Under the pieces are notes generated by a model. It was given only the letters and a program-made list of their open reading frames with translations, had not been told where the DNA came from and made no database searches. 64,000 nucleotides of DNA from Erythrobacter fulvus (GTDB lineage Bacteria > Pseudomonadota > Alphaproteobacteria > Sphingomonadales > Sphingomonadaceae). Both the position numbers and the translations under genes were made by a program. The stretch covers positions 78,008-142,007 of the forward strand of contig NZ_JAQQXQ010000008.1 of the NCBI RefSeq assembly GCF_028595285.1. Reading direction: 5' to 3'. Shown piece after piece: positions 23,766 through 33,512 of the stretch; positions within the stretch are counted from its first letter, which is position 1; each line of letters begins with the position of its first letter.

Positions 23766-26700
23766 GCCGCTGCCCCCGCCGCGGTGCCTTCCTCGTCGGC
23801 ACGCAGTTCCCGTTCCAACCGCGCCAGATCGACACTGCGCGGCTTGGCCAGCCGGGCGATCAAGGCATAGAGGGCGGGGACAAGGAACAGGGTGAACACA
23901 GCGGCGATCCCCAGACCGCCGAAGATCACCCAGCCGATCGCCTGCCGTGCTTCCGCACCCGCACCGCTCGCGATCACCAGCGGCACCGCGCCCGCGACTG
24001 TAGAGATCAGCGTCATGGCGATGGGCCGCAACCGCAGAGTCGCCGCGTCGCGGATAGCCGTGGCGACATCGGCGCCTTCCTCGCGCCGCTGGTCGGCAAA
24101 TTCCACCATCAGGATGCCGTTTTTCGCCATCAGACCGATCAGCATGACAAGGCCAATCTGCGAATAGATATTGAGCGATGTACCTGTGGCAAACAGCGCA
24201 AAGATCGCAGCCGCAAGTGCGAAGGGGATCGACACAAGGATGACGAAGGGGCTGGCGAGGCTTTCGAACTGCGCCACCAGCACGAGGAACACGATCAGGA
24301 TCGCGAAACCATAGGTCAGCAGCAATTCGCGCGAGCTTTCCTCCAGCTGCTGCGCCTCACCCTGCAGGATCGGTTCGATCCCTTCGGCCAGCGCCTCACC
24401 CGAAAGACGCTCGATCTCGGCAATCGCATCGGCCAGCGGCACGCCCGGCGCTATCGCCGCCTGCACCTCGATCGCGCGGCGCTGCTCGGTGCGGTCAAGC
24501 TCGGCAGCGACGCCTTCTTCGGTAAAACGGGTGAGCGAGGACAGCGGCACCAGCCCGCCTGCGGACGAGCGGACATAGAGATTGCCCAGATCGGCGGGAC
24601 GGGTGATCGACTCGGTCTGCGCGGTCAGGAAGATCGGGATCGCCTGATCGTCGACATTGAGATCGACCACTTCGAGCCCGTCGACCATGGCCCTGAGCGT
24701 CAGCGCAATATCATCAAGCGACACGCCCAGATCCGCCGCCCGCGCGCGATCGATACCGATCGACAGCTGCGGCTGGGTCGGCTGGTAGGAAATCTCGGGA
24801 TCGGAAAGGATCGGCGAGGTTTCGATCGCGTCCGCCAGTGTGCGCGCCGAACGGTAGATGCCTTCGTAATCGTCACCCGTCAGCGCCACCTGGATACCGC
24901 CCTGCCCGCCGCCGCCGCGACCGCCGCCAAGCGTGGAGCGCCCCCGGGCGGAAGCGCGCGAGCCGGGAATGGCATCGAGCGGCTGCTCCAGTGCGGCGAC
25001 AATCTCGCCCTGGCTACGTTTGCGCGCATCCCAGTCGGCCAGTGTTGCGGTGATGACGATCAGATTGGGATCGTAGCGTCCGACGATCGAGAGGTTGGAC
25101 TGGATCTCGCCGCTTTCCCGCAGCGGCGCGAGCACGGCCTCGATCTCGTCCAGCTCCTCGTCCATGAAGGCCAGCCCAGTGCCGTCCGGCCCGCGCGCCC
25201 AGACATAGAAGCTGGCGCGGTCTTCCTCGGGGACCAGTTCCTCGTCGAGCTGGGTATAGACGGCACCGGCGGCCACCAGCGCCAGCAGCGAGGCACCGAC
25301 AACCCGCCAAGGCCGGGCAATGCACGCGGCAACCAGCGCGTCGTATCGGTGCGCGAAGCGGCTGGCGAAGGCCTGCAGGCGCGGGTCGGGATCGGCCCCG
25401 TCGCCCGCCAGATCGATCTTGGCGGCGAGAGCTGGCACCAGACTGACGGCGACAAAGGTCGACAGGATCACCGCAATCGCGAGCACGAAGCCGAATTCGC
25501 GGAACAGGCGGCCCGTTTCCGAAGGAAGGAAGCTGATCGGCACGAAGACCGAGACAAGTACCGCCGTGGTGGCGATCACCGCGAAATAGACCTGCCGCGT
25601 CCCCAGCACCGCAGCTGCCTTCTTGCCCAGCCCCTGTTCCTTCTGGAGCCGCTGGGCGTTTTCCAGCACGACGATGGCATCGTCGACCACCAGCCCCGTC
25701 GCCAGCACCAGCGCGAGCAGGGTGAGCAGGTTGATCGAAAAGCCCAGAGCCCAGATCCCCGCAACCACCCCGATCAGCGCCACGGGGATCGCGGTGCTGG
25801 GGATCAGCGTCGGTTTCAGGTGGCCGAAGAACAGATAGATCACCGCCATCACCACCAGCACAGTGACAACCAGCGTCACCGCTACTTCGCGCACCGAGAC
25901 GCGGATAAATTCGGCGTCATCGGAAATGACACGGATATCAATATCATCGAACCGCGCGTCCAGCCGTTCGGCCGCAGCGCGGGTCGCATCGGAAATGGCG
26001 ATGGTATTGGAATTGGCCTGCCGGATGACGCCCAGCCCGATCACCGGTTCGCCGTCGAGCCGCACATAGCTGGTCGCATCGGCAGGCGCGAAATAGGCCT
26101 GCGCGACGTCGCCGACAGTCACCTCGTCGCGGATCACCACACCGGCGATAAGCGCCGGATCGGCGGCATTGGCCTCTGCCCGCACCAGCAATTCCTGCGC
26201 ATCGGAGCGGAACGAACCTGCCGGGGTGTCGAATGGCGCCTGCTCCAGCGCCGCGGCGACATCGCTCATGGTCAGCCGGTAGCGCGCCAGCCGGATCGGA
26301 TCGACCGCGATGCGCAGCTGCGTCGGGCGCGCACCGAAAGTCTCGATGCTGGCCACGCCCTCGGCGGCGAGCAGTTCGGGAATGATGTCGTTCTCGACGA
26401 TGCGGGTAAGTTCGGCGACGACGTAGCGGCGACTAGAAACCGCGACCGTCATGATCGCTTCGGCGTCCTGATCGGCCTTGACCACCTGCACCTGCTCGAC
26501 CCGCTCGGGCAGTTCGCGGGTCACACGGCTGACAGCTTCGCGCAGATCGGAGGCAGCGGTATCGAGATCGGTGCCAGGGTTGAACTCGACCCGGATGCGG
26601 CTGTTGTTCTCTTCCGAGGATGAACGGATATTGCGCACGCCATTGACCCGCGCGGCGGCATTTTCGAGCCGCGAGGTAACCTCGGCATCCATCGTCTCGG

Positions 26701-26878
26701 GCGCGGCGCCGGGCAGGGTTGCGCTGACGGTGACGATCGGGCGATCGACATTGGGCAATTCGCGCACCTCGGTGCCGAGCAGCGCCGCCGCCCCCGCGAT
26801 CACGATCAGGAGGTTGAGGACGATAACCAGCAGCGGCCGCTTGACCGCCAGCAGGGGAAGATCATTGCGGCTGCTCAC
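23762..26878 (-). CDS. RND efflux pump inner-membrane transporter
   Basis: The start is GTG 26878, which overlaps the stop of the upstream adaptor gene (GTGA); an ATG further upstream lies inside the adaptor. The 1038-residue length and layout fit HAE1-type proton-driven RND pumps: first membrane helix at about residues 13-30, a large periplasmic domain with PNVDRPIVTVSATLPGAAPE, the TM4 segment LVLATGLVVDDAIVVLEN with its paired aspartates, a second periplasmic loop, and GLMAKNGILMVEFA in the C-terminal half. Subgroup resembles multidrug MexF/OqxB-like pumps; substrates are not readable. Confidence 0.92.
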   Translation of the reverse strand: MSSRNDLPLLAVKRPLLVIVLNLLIVIAGAAALLGTEVRELPNVDRPIVTVSATLPGAAPETMDAEVTSRLENAAARVNGVRNIRSSSEENNSRIRVEFNPGTDLDTAASDLREAVSRVTRELPERVEQVQVVKADQDAEAIMTVAVSSRRYVVAELTRIVENDIIPELLAAEGVASIETFGARPTQLRIAVDPIRLARYRLTMSDVAAALEQAPFDTPAGSFRSDAQELLVRAEANAADPALIAGVVIRDEVTVGDVAQAYFAPADATSYVRLDGEPVIGLGVIRQANSNTIAISDATRAAAERLDARFDDIDIRVISDDAEFIRVSVREVAVTLVVTVLVVMAVIYLFFGHLKPTLIPSTAIPVALIGVVAGIWALGFSINLLTLLALVLATGLVVDDAIVVLENAQRLQKEQGLGKKAAAVLGTRQVYFAVIATTAVLVSVFVPISFLPSETGRLFREFGFVLAIAVILSTFVAVSLVPALAAKIDLAGDGADPDPRLQAFASRFAHRYDALVAACIARPWRVVGASLLALVAAGAVYTQLDEELVPEEDRASFYVWARGPDGTGLAFMDEELDEIEAVLAPLRESGEIQSNLSIVGRYDPNLIVITATLADWDARKRSQGEIVAALEQPLDAIPGSRASARGRSTLGGGRGGGGQGGIQVALTGDDYEGIYRSARTLADAIETSPILSDPEISYQPTQPQLSIGIDRARAADLGVSLDDIALTLRAMVDGLEVVDLNVDDQAIPIFLTAQTESITRPADLGNLYVRSSAGGLVPLSSLTRFTEEGVAAELDRTEQRRAIEVQAAIAPGVPLADAIAEIERLSGEALAEGIEPILQGEAQQLEESSRELLLTYGFAILIVFLVLVAQFESLASPFVILVSIPFALAAAIFALFATGTSLNIYSQIGLVMLIGLMAKNGILMVEFADQRREEGADVATAIRDAATLRLRPIAMTLISTVAGAVPLVIASGAGAEARQAIGWVIFGGLGIAAVFTLFLVPALYALIARLAKPRSVDLARLERELRADEEGTAAGAAA

Positions 26879-27966
26879 GAGGGCGCGACCTCGACCTTGG
26901 CGGGTTCGCGCACGGTCGGCCTTACCAGCGTCACGGACTGGCCTTCGCGCAGCTTCTGCACGCCCTTGACGACGACCTGCGTGCCCTTGGCAATCTTCGC
27001 TTCGAGCAGCGCCAGACCGTCGCGGCGCGAGGCGATGGTTACCGGCACGCGCACCGCCTTGCCGTCTTTCACCGCGAAGACCGAGGAGCCATCGCCGGTC
27101 CACATCACCGCCGCTTCGGGCACGGCCGGGCGCAGCTGGCCGCTATCGGCAAAGCGCACCGCAAAGCTCATGCCCGGGCGGAAGGTATCCGCCGAATTGT
27201 CGATCGCGGCGCGCGCGCGATAGCTGCGCTGTTCGAGCTCGATCGTGCTATCGACCGCTTCGATGGTGGTCGGGATCGCGCGGTCGGGATCGGAAAAGGC
27301 CACGACCTCGACGCTCTGGCCGGGCCGCAGGCGGCGAAACACCGCTTCGGGCGCATTGAAATCGACATAGAGCCGGGCGCGCTGGTCGATCTGGGCGATC
27401 AGCGTGGTCGGGGTCACCCGGTCGCCGGGGTCGAGATCGGAAAAGCTGACATGGCCGGCGAACGGCGCGCGGATGGTGCGCTCGGACAATGCCAAGGCGG
27501 CCTGATCACGTTCGATCTGCGCGGCAGCAAGAGCCGTTTCACCGGCCTCGATCTGGCTGTCGGACAGCGCGCCGGTATCCTCGATCCGGCGATAGCGAGC
27601 GAGCAACTGCTCGGCCTCCGCCACCCGCACCTCGGCCAGCTTCAGCGCCAGCCGTTCGGCCCGGGCATCAAGCTCCACCAGCACCGCGCCCTGACGGACG
27701 AAGGCCCCGGGGGAAAAGCGCACCGCCGCGATCCGGCCCGACACTTCGGGATAAATCTGCGCCGAACGCACGGCACGGGCCGTGCCGACCGCTTCGACAA
27801 TGTCCTCGTCCGGCAGCAGACGCACGGGTTCTGCGACAACAGCCACGCTGCGGTCGCCACCGCGATCCTGTTCGGCAGAGCAGGCGGCCAGCAGCATTAC
27901 GGCCGCCATGGAGAGGAATAAACGCATATGGAGAGGGCTGTTTCGCAGATTGGAAGGTTTGTCCAT
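26875..27966 (-). CDS. RND efflux periplasmic adaptor (HlyD/MFP family)
   Basis: The adaptor bridges pump and outer-membrane channel. It has a hydrophobic signal ending in a lipobox, LLAACS near residues 25-30, a first barrel-sandwich half IYPEVSGRIAAVRFSPGAFV, a helical hairpin around residues 100-150, a second half APFAGHVSFSDLDPGDRVTP, and a beta-barrel. ATG 27966 has AGGA four bases upstream; ATG 27927 (MRLFLSMAAVML) would also give a good signal peptide but lacks a binding site. First gene of the three-gene operon. Confidence 0.9.
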   Translation of the reverse strand: MDKPSNLRNSPLHMRLFLSMAAVMLLAACSAEQDRGGDRSVAVVAEPVRLLPDEDIVEAVGTARAVRSAQIYPEVSGRIAAVRFSPGAFVRQGAVLVELDARAERLALKLAEVRVAEAEQLLARYRRIEDTGALSDSQIEAGETALAAAQIERDQAALALSERTIRAPFAGHVSFSDLDPGDRVTPTTLIAQIDQRARLYVDFNAPEAVFRRLRPGQSVEVVAFSDPDRAIPTTIEAVDSTIELEQRSYRARAAIDNSADTFRPGMSFAVRFADSGQLRPAVPEAAVMWTGDGSSVFAVKDGKAVRVPVTIASRRDGLALLEAKIAKGTQVVVKGVQKLREGQSVTLVRPTVREPAKVEVAPS

Positions 27967-28006
27967 TCAATCCTGCGCAGGCAATCGGGTTCCATCGCAG
28001 GCAAGC

Positions 28007-28038
28007 AAAAGGGCGCCGACACTCGATCGTCGGCGCCC
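28007..28038 (-). terminator. Intrinsic terminator downstream of katG
   Basis: GGGCGCCGAC and GTCGGCGCCC (28011-28020 and 28029-28038) form a perfect 10-base-pair stem around an 8-base loop. On the minus strand it is followed by TTTT, 18 bases after the katG stop. It also insulates katG from the efflux operon. Confidence 0.88.
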
Positions 28039-28055
28039 TTCGCCTGTCATGCCGA

Positions 28056-30317
28056 TTACTTCAGGTCGAAGCGATCGAGCATCATCACCTTGTTCCAGGC
28101 CTTGGCGAAGTCGGCCACGAACTTCTTCTCGCCGCCCTTCACTGCATAGACCTCGGCCACAGCGCGCAGCTCGGAATTGGAGCCGAACACCAGATCGACT
28201 TCGGTCGCGGTCCACTTGAGCGCGCCGGTCTTGCGATCGCGACCTTCATACAGCCCTTCGGTCTCGGCCGGCTTCCATTCGTTGGCCATGTCGAGCAGGT
28301 TGGCGAAGAAGTCGTTGCTGAGCGTGCCGGGCTTGTCGGTGAACACACCATGCTTGGCCTGACCGGCATTGGCGTCGAGCATCCGCATGCCCGCCACCAG
28401 CACAGTCATTTCCGGCACGGTGAGGGTCAGGGTGTCGGCCTGATCGATCAGCATTTCCGACGGCGAGCGGCGCGCGCGTTCGCTGTAGAAGTTGCGGAAC
28501 CCGTCAGCCGCCGGACGCAGCAGTTCGAAGGATGCGGCATCGGTGTGCGCGTCGGTCGCATCGACCCGGCCCGGGGTGAAGGGCACGGAAACGCTGTGAC
28601 CGGCTGCCTTGGCCGCATCCTCGACCGCGACCACGCCGCCGAGCACCACGAGATCGGCGATCGACACCTTCTTCTTGCCCGACTTGGCGTTGAAGTTCGC
28701 CTGCACGGCTTCGAGCGCCTTCACCACCTTGGCGAGAGTTTCGGGGTCGTTCACGCCCCAGTCCTTCTGCGGCGCGAGCCGGATGCGCGCGCCATTGGCG
28801 CCGCCGCGCATGTCGGTATCGCGGAAAGTCACCGCCGAAGCCCAGGCGGTGCGCACCAGTTCCGAACGCGACAGGCCGGTGGCGCGGATCGCGTCCTTGA
28901 GCGAGGCGACGTCGGCTGCCTCGATCATGGCGTAATCGGCCTTGGGCAGAGGGTCCTGCCAGATCAGGTCTTCGGCAGGCACCTCGGCACCGACATAGCG
29001 CGCCTTCGGCCCCATGTCGCGGTGGGTAAGCTTGAACCACGCGCGGGCAAAGGCTTCGTCCATCGCCTCGGGATTGTCGACCCATTCCTTGGTGATCTTG
29101 CCGTAGGCCGGATCATAGCGGAGCGCGAGGTCGGTGGTGAGCATCACGGGCGCGTGGAACTTGCCCGGGATATGCGCATCGGGGACGATCTGGAGCTGTT
29201 CGGCATTGACCGGCTCCCACTGCTTGGCCCCTGCCGGGCTGGTGGTGAGCGTCCATTCGAAGGCATAAAGGTTGTCGAGGTAGTTGCTGCTCCAGGTCAC
29301 CGGAGTGACCGTCCACGCGCCTTCGAGCCCGCTGGTCACCGCATCGGCGCCGGCGCCGGTGCCGCACTTGTTCTTCCAGCCGAAGCCCTGCGCTTCGACA
29401 CCTTCCGCCGCGGGCTCCTTGCCGACGCAATCGGCGGCCTTGTGCGCGCCGTGCATCTTGCCGAGCGTGTGCCCGCCGACGATCAGCGCGGCGGTTTCCT
29501 CGTCGTTCATGCCCATCCGCGCAAAGGTGGTGCGGATCGCTTGGGCTGCGCGCATGATATCGGCGCTGCCTTCCGGCCCTTCGGGATTGACGTAGATCAG
29601 GCCCATTTCCGAGGCCGCGAGCGGGTTTTCGAGGTCACCGTCGGCACCTTCGCGATCCGACGTGAGGAACTTGGTTTCCGGGCCCCAATAGACCATCTCG
29701 GGCTCCCATGCGTCGGCACGACCGCCCGCAAAGCCATAGGTCTTGAAGCCCGCATTCTCGAGCGAGACATTGCCTGCAAGGATGATGAGGTCGGACCACG
29801 AAAGGCTGGCACCATACTTCTGCTTTACCGGCCACAGCACGCGGCGGGCCTTGTCGAGGTTGCCGTTATCGGGCCAGCTGTTCAGCGGTTCGAAGCGGAT
29901 CTGCCCGCCGTCCGAGCCGCCGCGCCCGTCGCCCGCGCGATAGGTGCCGGCCGAGTGCCAGGCGAGGCGGATGAACAGGCCCGCATAATTGCCGTAATCC
30001 GCCGGCCACCAGTCCTGCGAATCCGTCAGCGCAGCGTTGATGTCGGCCTTCACCGCCTTCAAATCGAGCTTGGCGAATTCGCTGGCGTAGTCGAACGCCT
30101 CGCCGTTGGGGTCGGGGTTGTATTCGTTCTGGCGCAGGCGCGACAGATCAACCACGTTCGGCCACCAGTCCTGCACCGAACGCGGCGCGGCCTGATCCTG
30201 CGGCACGCCGACGCGGCCCATGCCCGGCTCGTTGAAGCCCGGCGGCGTGGCGCCGGCGGGAATGGCAAGGAGAAGGCTGGAGGAGAGGAGCAGCAGCCCC
30301 TTCATTCTATGCGTCAT
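28056..30317 (-). CDS. katG: Catalase-peroxidase with signal peptide
   Basis: KatG is a haem enzyme with catalase and peroxidase activity. The 753-residue protein has the distal triad Arg117-Trp120-His121 ([11 protein letters not shown]), proximal His283 (GGHTLG), and the Trp-Tyr-Met cofactor residues Trp120, Tyr242 ([11 protein letters not shown]) and Met268, with spacings equal to those of characterised KatGs. Unlike most, it begins with a cleavable-looking signal, [20 protein letters not shown], with cleavage near AGA, implying a periplasmic enzyme. Both the active N-terminal and the inactive C-terminal domain are present. It diverges from the M24 peptidase. Confidence 0.95.
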   Translation of the reverse strand: MTHRMKGLLLLSSSLLLAIPAGATPPGFNEPGMGRVGVPQDQAAPRSVQDWWPNVVDLSRLRQNEYNPDPNGEAFDYASEFAKLDLKAVKADINAALTDSQDWWPADYGNYAGLFIRLAWHSAGTYRAGDGRGGSDGGQIRFEPLNSWPDNGNLDKARRVLWPVKQKYGASLSWSDLIILAGNVSLENAGFKTYGFAGGRADAWEPEMVYWGPETKFLTSDREGADGDLENPLAASEMGLIYVNPEGPEGSADIMRAAQAIRTTFARMGMNDEETAALIVGGHTLGKMHGAHKAADCVGKEPAAEGVEAQGFGWKNKCGTGAGADAVTSGLEGAWTVTPVTWSSNYLDNLYAFEWTLTTSPAGAKQWEPVNAEQLQIVPDAHIPGKFHAPVMLTTDLALRYDPAYGKITKEWVDNPEAMDEAFARAWFKLTHRDMGPKARYVGAEVPAEDLIWQDPLPKADYAMIEAADVASLKDAIRATGLSRSELVRTAWASAVTFRDTDMRGGANGARIRLAPQKDWGVNDPETLAKVVKALEAVQANFNAKSGKKKVSIADLVVLGGVVAVEDAAKAAGHSVSVPFTPGRVDATDAHTDAASFELLRPAADGFRNFYSERARRSPSEMLIDQADTLTLTVPEMTVLVAGMRMLDANAGQAKHGVFTDKPGTLSNDFFANLLDMANEWKPAETEGLYEGRDRKTGALKWTATEVDLVFGSNSELRAVAEVYAVKGGEKKFVADFAKAWNKVMMLDRFDLK

Positions 30318-30381
30318 GGTTTGGTCCCTGTTTCGTTATCGAATGTCGTGCACCGGATTGCGGGGCAGGCGCACTTCGGAT

Positions 30382-30464
30382 TTATCCCGATAAGCTGCCG
30401 CCTGCCTGACAGCGCAAGCTCCTAAGTGTGCGGATCGGTCGGACAAAACGGGTTCTCCCGATAA
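30382..30464. promoter_or_regulatory. Paired TTATCCCGATAA-type sites upstream of katG
   Basis: TTATCCCGATAA at 30382-30393 is a perfect palindrome (TTATC-CC-GATAA). A one-mismatch copy, TTCTCCCGATAA, lies at 30453-30464, 71 bases away. Both are in the katG / M24 peptidase divergent region (30318-30565). The arrangement suggests a regulator binding site pair; a peroxide-sensing regulator would fit katG, but the motif was not matched to a known consensus. Confidence 0.4.
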
Positions 30465-30565
30465 CAGTAATCCGATTTTCCTGATGAAGCCGGGTGCCGC
30501 TTGCCGGACACGCGCGCACGCGGCATGGTCCGGCCAAGGATCGGCAACAGGGGCGACAGGCGGAC

Positions 30566-31936
30566 ATGGCAAAGGCAATCACCAAGGCGGCGGCACTGGC
30601 GGGAATGGCTCTGGCGGCCTTGCCCGCAACCGCGCAGGCAACCGCCCCGATCATCATGAGCGAGACCGAAGGCGTCGCCCCTGCCCTGCCTGCGATCCTC
30701 TCCCCGCGCGAGCGGGCGGAGCTGGAAAACCGCATCCTGGCCGATCGGCTCGATCGCATCATCCCCGAAATCATGCGCGCCGAAGGGATCGACCTGTGGT
30801 TGCTGGTTGCGCGCGAATATTTCGAGGAACCGGTGGTCGCCACGATGCTCGATGCCGAGAACATGCACGCGCGCCGCCGCACCATCCTGATCTTCCACGA
30901 CCCGGGCGAAGGCAAACCGGTCGAACGCCTGACGGTCAGCCGCTACGGTCTTGGCGGGTTGTTCGCGCCATCGTGGAACCCCGAAAGCCAGCCCGATCAG
31001 TGGCAGGCGGTGGGCGACATCATCGCCGCGCGCGATCCTGCCAGAATCGCGATCAACTCCTCCGACCTGTCGCAATTCGCCGATGGCATGACGCTCAGCC
31101 AGTACGAACGGTTCATGTCTGCTCTGCCGCCCGCGCTCCACCCGCGTGTCGTCAGCGGCGAAGGGCTGGCGATCCGCTGGCTGGAAAGCCGCACGCCGGA
31201 GGAAATGACGCTTTATCCCACCATCGTGCGCATTGCCCATGCGGTGATCGGAGAGGCCTTCTCGCGCAAGGTCATCACCCCCGGCGTCACCACGGCCGAA
31301 CAGGTGCAATGGTGGTATCGCGACCGGTTGATGCAGCTCGGCCTCGATCCCTGGTTCCACCCCTCGGTCGCGATCCAGCGACAGGGCGCGGACGGCATGA
31401 TGGATGGTGACACGGTGATCCAGCCGGGCGACCTGTTGTGGACCGATTTCGGCATCACCTATCTGCGGCTCAATACCGATACCCAGCATGTGGCCTATGT
31501 GCTCAAGCCCGGCGAGACCGAGGCGCCCGCAGGCCTGCGCGCGGGGCTGGCAAACAGCAACAAGGTGCAGGATATCCTAACCAGCCATTTTGCGGTCGGG
31601 CGCAGCGGCAACGAAGTGCTGGCAATGGCACGGGCCGAAGCGATCGCAGCGGGTCTCGATCCGTCGATCTACACCCACCCGATTGGCCATCATGGCCACG
31701 GCGCAGGGCCGGCAATCGGGTTCTGGGACAACCAGAACGGCGATCCGCGCGGGGATGGAACGATCCGCGCGAACACAGCCTGGTCGATCGAGCTTACCTC
31801 CTATGCCGCCGTGCCCGAATGGGGCGGGCAGCGGGTCGATTTCCGCACCGAGGAAGATGCCTTCTTCGACGGGGCGCGTGTGCGCTTCATCGACGGACGG
31901 CAAACCGAAATCACCCTGATACCGTCCACACCGTAA
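30566..31936 (+). CDS. M24-family metallopeptidase (Xaa-Pro aminopeptidase-like), secreted
   Basis: ATG 30566 gives 456 residues with a signal peptide (AALAGMALAALPATAQA, cleavage near residue 25). The C-terminal pita-bread domain keeps the dinuclear metal ligands: Asp in WTDFGI, Asp and His in NTDTQH, His in GHHGHGAG, Glu in SIELTSYA and Glu in FRTEED. M24 enzymes remove residues before proline or from N-termini. The predicted export differs from the usual cytoplasmic aminopeptidases. It reads away from katG; mmsA follows 79 bases later. Confidence 0.85.
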   Translation: MAKAITKAAALAGMALAALPATAQATAPIIMSETEGVAPALPAILSPRERAELENRILADRLDRIIPEIMRAEGIDLWLLVAREYFEEPVVATMLDAENMHARRRTILIFHDPGEGKPVERLTVSRYGLGGLFAPSWNPESQPDQWQAVGDIIAARDPARIAINSSDLSQFADGMTLSQYERFMSALPPALHPRVVSGEGLAIRWLESRTPEEMTLYPTIVRIAHAVIGEAFSRKVITPGVTTAEQVQWWYRDRLMQLGLDPWFHPSVAIQRQGADGMMDGDTVIQPGDLLWTDFGITYLRLNTDTQHVAYVLKPGETEAPAGLRAGLANSNKVQDILTSHFAVGRSGNEVLAMARAEAIAAGLDPSIYTHPIGHHGHGAGPAIGFWDNQNGDPRGDGTIRANTAWSIELTSYAAVPEWGGQRVDFRTEEDAFFDGARVRFIDGRQTEITLIPSTP

Positions 31937-32015
31937 GCATTTTTGAGGGGAGCCGCACCCCTTGCATGGGCGGCGCTCGGGGGCCAAAGGGGACGCCAGA
32001 CAGGAGACCCCCGAA

Positions 32016-33509
32016 ATGCGTCAAATCGACCACTTCATCGTCGGCGACAGCCCCGCCCCGACCCGCAAGCACGCGATCTGGAACCCATCGACCGGCGAAG
32101 TGCAGGCCGAAGTCGCGCTGGGCGATGCCGCGCTGCTCGCCCGCGCGGTGGAAACCGCCAAGCGCGTCCAGCCCGAATGGGCCGCCACCAACCCGCAGCG
32201 CCGAGCGCGGGTGATGTTCAAGTTCAAGGAGCTGGTCGAGGCGAACATGCAGAGCCTCGCCGAAATGCTCTCGTCAGAACACGGCAAGACCGTGCCCGAT
32301 GCCAAGGGCGACGTGCAGCGCGGGCTGGAAGTGATCGAATATGCCTGCGGGATCCCGCAGATCATGAAGGGCGAATATACCCACGGCGCCGGGCCTGGGA
32401 TCGATGTCTATTCGATGCGCCAGCCGCTCGGTATCGGGGCGGGGATTACCCCGTTCAACTTCCCGGCGATGATCCCGATGTGGATGTTCGGCATGGCCTG
32501 CGCGGCGGGCAATGCCTTCATCCTCAAGCCGTCGGAACGTGACCCGTCGGTGCCGGTGCGGCTCGCCGAACTCTTCCTCGAAGCAGGCGCGCCCGAAGGC
32601 CTGCTCCAAGTCGTCCACGGCGACAAGGAAATGGTCGACGCCATCATCGACCACCCCGACATCGCCGCGATCAGCTTTGTCGGCTCGTCCGACATTGCGC
32701 AGTACATCTATGCGCGGGGGAGCGCGAACAACAAGCGCGTGCAGGCTTTCGGCGGGGCGAAGAACCACGGGATCGTGCTGCCCGATGCCGATCTCGATCA
32801 AGTGGTGACCGACCTCACCGGGGCGGCCTTCGGCTCGGCGGGCGAGCGTTGCATGGCGCTGCCGGTTGTGGTGCCGGTTGGCGAGGAAACTGCGGAGCGC
32901 CTCAAGGAGAAGCTGCTCAAGTCGATCGCAGGCCTGCGCATCGGCGTCTCCAACGATCCCGACGCCGATTACGGCCCGGTCGTCACCCCCGAACACAAGG
33001 CGCGGATCGAACAATGGATCACCACCGCCGAGGAAGAAGGCGCGGAAATCGTCGTCGATGGACGCGGCTTCACCTTGCAGGGCCATGAAAAGGGCTTCTT
33101 CGTCGGCCCGACGCTGATCGACCGCGTCACCCCGCAGATGCGCTCCTATCAGGAGGAAATCTTCGGTCCCGTCCTCCAGATCGTGCGCGCCAATGATTTC
33201 GAAGCCGCGCTCAAGCTGCCGAGCGAGCACCAATACGGCAACGGCGTCGCGATCTTCACCCGCAACGGCCACGCCGCACGCGAATTCGCCGCGCGCGTCA
33301 ATGTCGGGATGGTCGGCATCAACGTGCCGATCCCGGTGCCGGTCGCGTATCACTCCTTCGGCGGGTGGAAGCGCTCGGGCTTCGGCGACATCGACCAGTA
33401 CGGCACCGAGGGCCTGCGGTTCTGGACCAAGAACAAGAAGATCACCCAGCGCTGGCCCGACGGCGGCGGCGACGGCTCCAACGCCTTCGTCATCCCGACG
33501 ATGGGGTAA
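32016..33509 (+). CDS. mmsA: Methylmalonate-semialdehyde dehydrogenase (CoA-acylating)
   Basis: MmsA converts methylmalonate or malonate semialdehyde to propionyl- or acetyl-CoA in valine and inositol breakdown. The 497-residue protein has the ALDH fold with NFPAMIPMWM and GSADIAQ-like SFVGSSDIA segments and the catalytic Cys279 in SAGERCMALPV, the signature of the CoA-acylating MMSDH subgroup. YQEEIFGPVLQIVRA and SFGGWKRSGFGD close the fold. ATG 32016 is chosen over 31962, with AGGAGA upstream. No other valine genes are adjacent. Confidence 0.93.
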   Translation: MRQIDHFIVGDSPAPTRKHAIWNPSTGEVQAEVALGDAALLARAVETAKRVQPEWAATNPQRRARVMFKFKELVEANMQSLAEMLSSEHGKTVPDAKGDVQRGLEVIEYACGIPQIMKGEYTHGAGPGIDVYSMRQPLGIGAGITPFNFPAMIPMWMFGMACAAGNAFILKPSERDPSVPVRLAELFLEAGAPEGLLQVVHGDKEMVDAIIDHPDIAAISFVGSSDIAQYIYARGSANNKRVQAFGGAKNHGIVLPDADLDQVVTDLTGAAFGSAGERCMALPVVVPVGEETAERLKEKLLKSIAGLRIGVSNDPDADYGPVVTPEHKARIEQWITTAEEEGAEIVVDGRGFTLQGHEKGFFVGPTLIDRVTPQMRSYQEEIFGPVLQIVRANDFEAALKLPSEHQYGNGVAIFTRNGHAAREFAARVNVGMVGINVPIPVPVAYHSFGGWKRSGFGDIDQYGTEGLRFWTKNKKITQRWPDGGGDGSNAFVIPTMG

Positions 33510-33512
33510 GAC

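Noticed and set aside
23402..26623. Frame of over 1000 codons on the plus strand opposite the RND pump
   Set aside because: Antisense to a clear RND transporter, rich in Arg, His, Gly and Asp with no recognisable fold.
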